In this document: positions 19,504 through 20,173 of the stretch, piece after piece
Numbering within the stretch: position 1 is the stretch's first letter
Layout of the letters: each line of letters opens with the position of its first letter
From: a virus
Strand: one strand, 5' to 3'
DNA: 20,173 nt
IMG/VR virus record: IMGVR_UViG_3300044732_001134
Coordinates: 1 to 20,173 of that record
The notes under the pieces: generated by a model
Told to the model about the DNA's origin: nothing
Seen by the model: only the letters and a program-made list of their open reading frames with translations
Databases searched by the model: none
Translations under genes and position numbers: made by a program

Positions 19504-20173
19504 TTAAGCATCAACTTTGTGCAAGATGCAAGGAATGATTTCACCAGCGCGAATAACCGCCACGGTGTCGCCAATACGCAGGTCTAGCATTTCAATAAAA
19601 CCAGGATTATTAAGAGTAGCACGACTGACGAGAGCATCGCCAATAAGCACAGGTTCAAGAATTGCCACTGGGCTAACTTTGCCACTCTTGCCGACTTGCC
19701 ACTCAACTGCAACAAGTTTGGTTTCAACATGGGCTGCCCGTTCTTTTTTAGCATACGCACCGCGCGGATGCTTGGCCGTATACCCCATCTCGTAGAACTG
19801 ACTATTGTTATTGACTCGGAACACAACACCATCACACGGGAATATTTTGTCGAGGTCTGGTTCATTGATTACTCCAAAGCCTGCCAGTTGCAGTGCTGCC
19901 AAGTCTGCGTTAAATGTTTCGTGTAGGCTAGGCTGAACGCCATAGGCAAAGAAACTGAGTGCTCGTGATTGAAATTCGGACACATCTTTTAAGTTAAGTG
20001 CGCCTGCGGCATAGTTGCGAGCATTTTCAATGTTGAGTGGAGCCACAATCTCACCAGTGATCTGGTAAACGCCTGGCCACGGCACAGTTTGTGGCACAAT
20101 AGGATTGCCCAAGAACTTGTCAGTTACAATCTGACCTTCTACACCATCCCCACGGGTAAGAACTCGAACAAGA
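19504..20173 (-). CDS. ligA: NAD+-dependent DNA ligase, N-terminal subunit (partial; 5' end outside window)
   Basis: The reading frame is open to the right edge, giving 223 codons of the adenylation and OB parts of an NAD+-dependent ligase. Visible family signatures in order are LTRGDGVEGQIVT near the edge, the GEIVAPL strand, DGVVFRV (motif IV), TAKHPRGAYAKK (motif V), VEWQVGKSGKVSPVA, SRATLNNPGF and IGDTVAVIRAGEIIP of the OB fold. The product stops right after the OB fold, where bacterial LigA would continue into its zinc finger. That remainder is encoded by the next gene. The adenylated lysine and NAD-binding Ia domain must lie to the right of the window. The first in-window start-like codon (TTG at 20112) is internal and not the real start. 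Confidence 0.93.
   Translation of the reverse strand, partial: LVRVLTRGDGVEGQIVTDKFLGNPIVPQTVPWPGVYQITGEIVAPLNIENARNYAAGALNLKDVSEFQSRALSFFAYGVQPSLHETFNADLAALQLAGFGVINEPDLDKIFPCDGVVFRVNNNSQFYEMGYTAKHPRGAYAKKERAAHVETKLVAVEWQVGKSGKVSPVAILEPVLIGDALVSRATLNNPGFIEMLDLRIGDTVAVIRAGEIIPCILHKVDA

Noticed and set aside
1-20173. tRNA genes, CRISPR arrays, insertion sequences, attachment sites or an origin
   Set aside because: I saw no cloverleaf-like sequence, no regularly spaced repeats, no transposase and no iteron-like clusters; gaps between genes are short and are filled by the promoters and hairpins listed.

Overview
The window looks like part of the early/replication region of a T5-like tailed phage of a Gram-negative host. 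Every gene I can support lies on the minus strand, so transcription runs from right to left. The gene order follows what I recall of the phage T5 early region: two-part NAD+-dependent DNA ligase, D5-like DNA-binding protein, DnaB-type helicase, primase, family A DNA polymerase, SF2 helicase, ssDNA-binding protein, SbcD-like and SbcC-like nuclease subunits, resolvase-like nuclease, 5'-3' flap exonuclease and dUTPase. A lipoprotein with a clear lipobox points to a host with an outer membrane. These assignments rest on motifs and gene order read by eye; no database search was possible.

Layout from right to left (direction of transcription). 20173-18665: NAD+ ligase split into an adenylation/OB part (5' end outside the window) and a Zn-finger/HhH/BRCT part with its own promoter. 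18672-17923: protein with about four helix-turn-helix-like repeats, followed by a terminator. 17853-15146: small unknown protein, helicase, primase and a 54-residue protein. 15098-11019: DNA polymerase, an unknown protein and the SF2 helicase. 10959-9940: unknown protein and ssDNA-binding protein, then a terminator. 9883-6108: SbcD-like, glutaredoxin, SbcC-like, unknown Ala/Pro-rich protein and resolvase-like nuclease. 6056-2357: flap exonuclease, dUTPase, repeat-bearing lipoprotein and adenosylcobalamin-dependent ribonucleotide reductase. 2282-1590: GIY-YIG homing endonuclease. 1568-1398: small conserved-looking phage protein and a strong terminator. 1141-227: Gly-rich/Gln-rich possible structural protein and a terminator. 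171-1: start of a collagen-like protein cut by the window edge.

Regulation can be read unusually clearly. Six sigma70-type promoters each have a perfect TATAAT and a 17-base spacer. Two of them share a near-identical 46-base extended sequence, and in two the stop codon of the upstream gene is built into the -35 box. Many genes overlap by TAATG, ATGA or a few bases, which implies translational coupling.

The strongest novelty candidate is at the homing endonuclease. A perfect 12-bp inverted repeat would hide its ribosome binding site in read-through RNA. A consensus promoter has its -10 box in the loop, so its own transcripts would lack one arm and be translatable. This resembles the known control of I-TevI in phage T4.

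Together the genes would supply dNTPs (reductase, glutaredoxin, dUTPase), copy DNA (helicase, primase, polymerase, SSB, ligase, flap exonuclease) and process recombination intermediates (SbcCD-like pair, SF2 helicase, resolvase).
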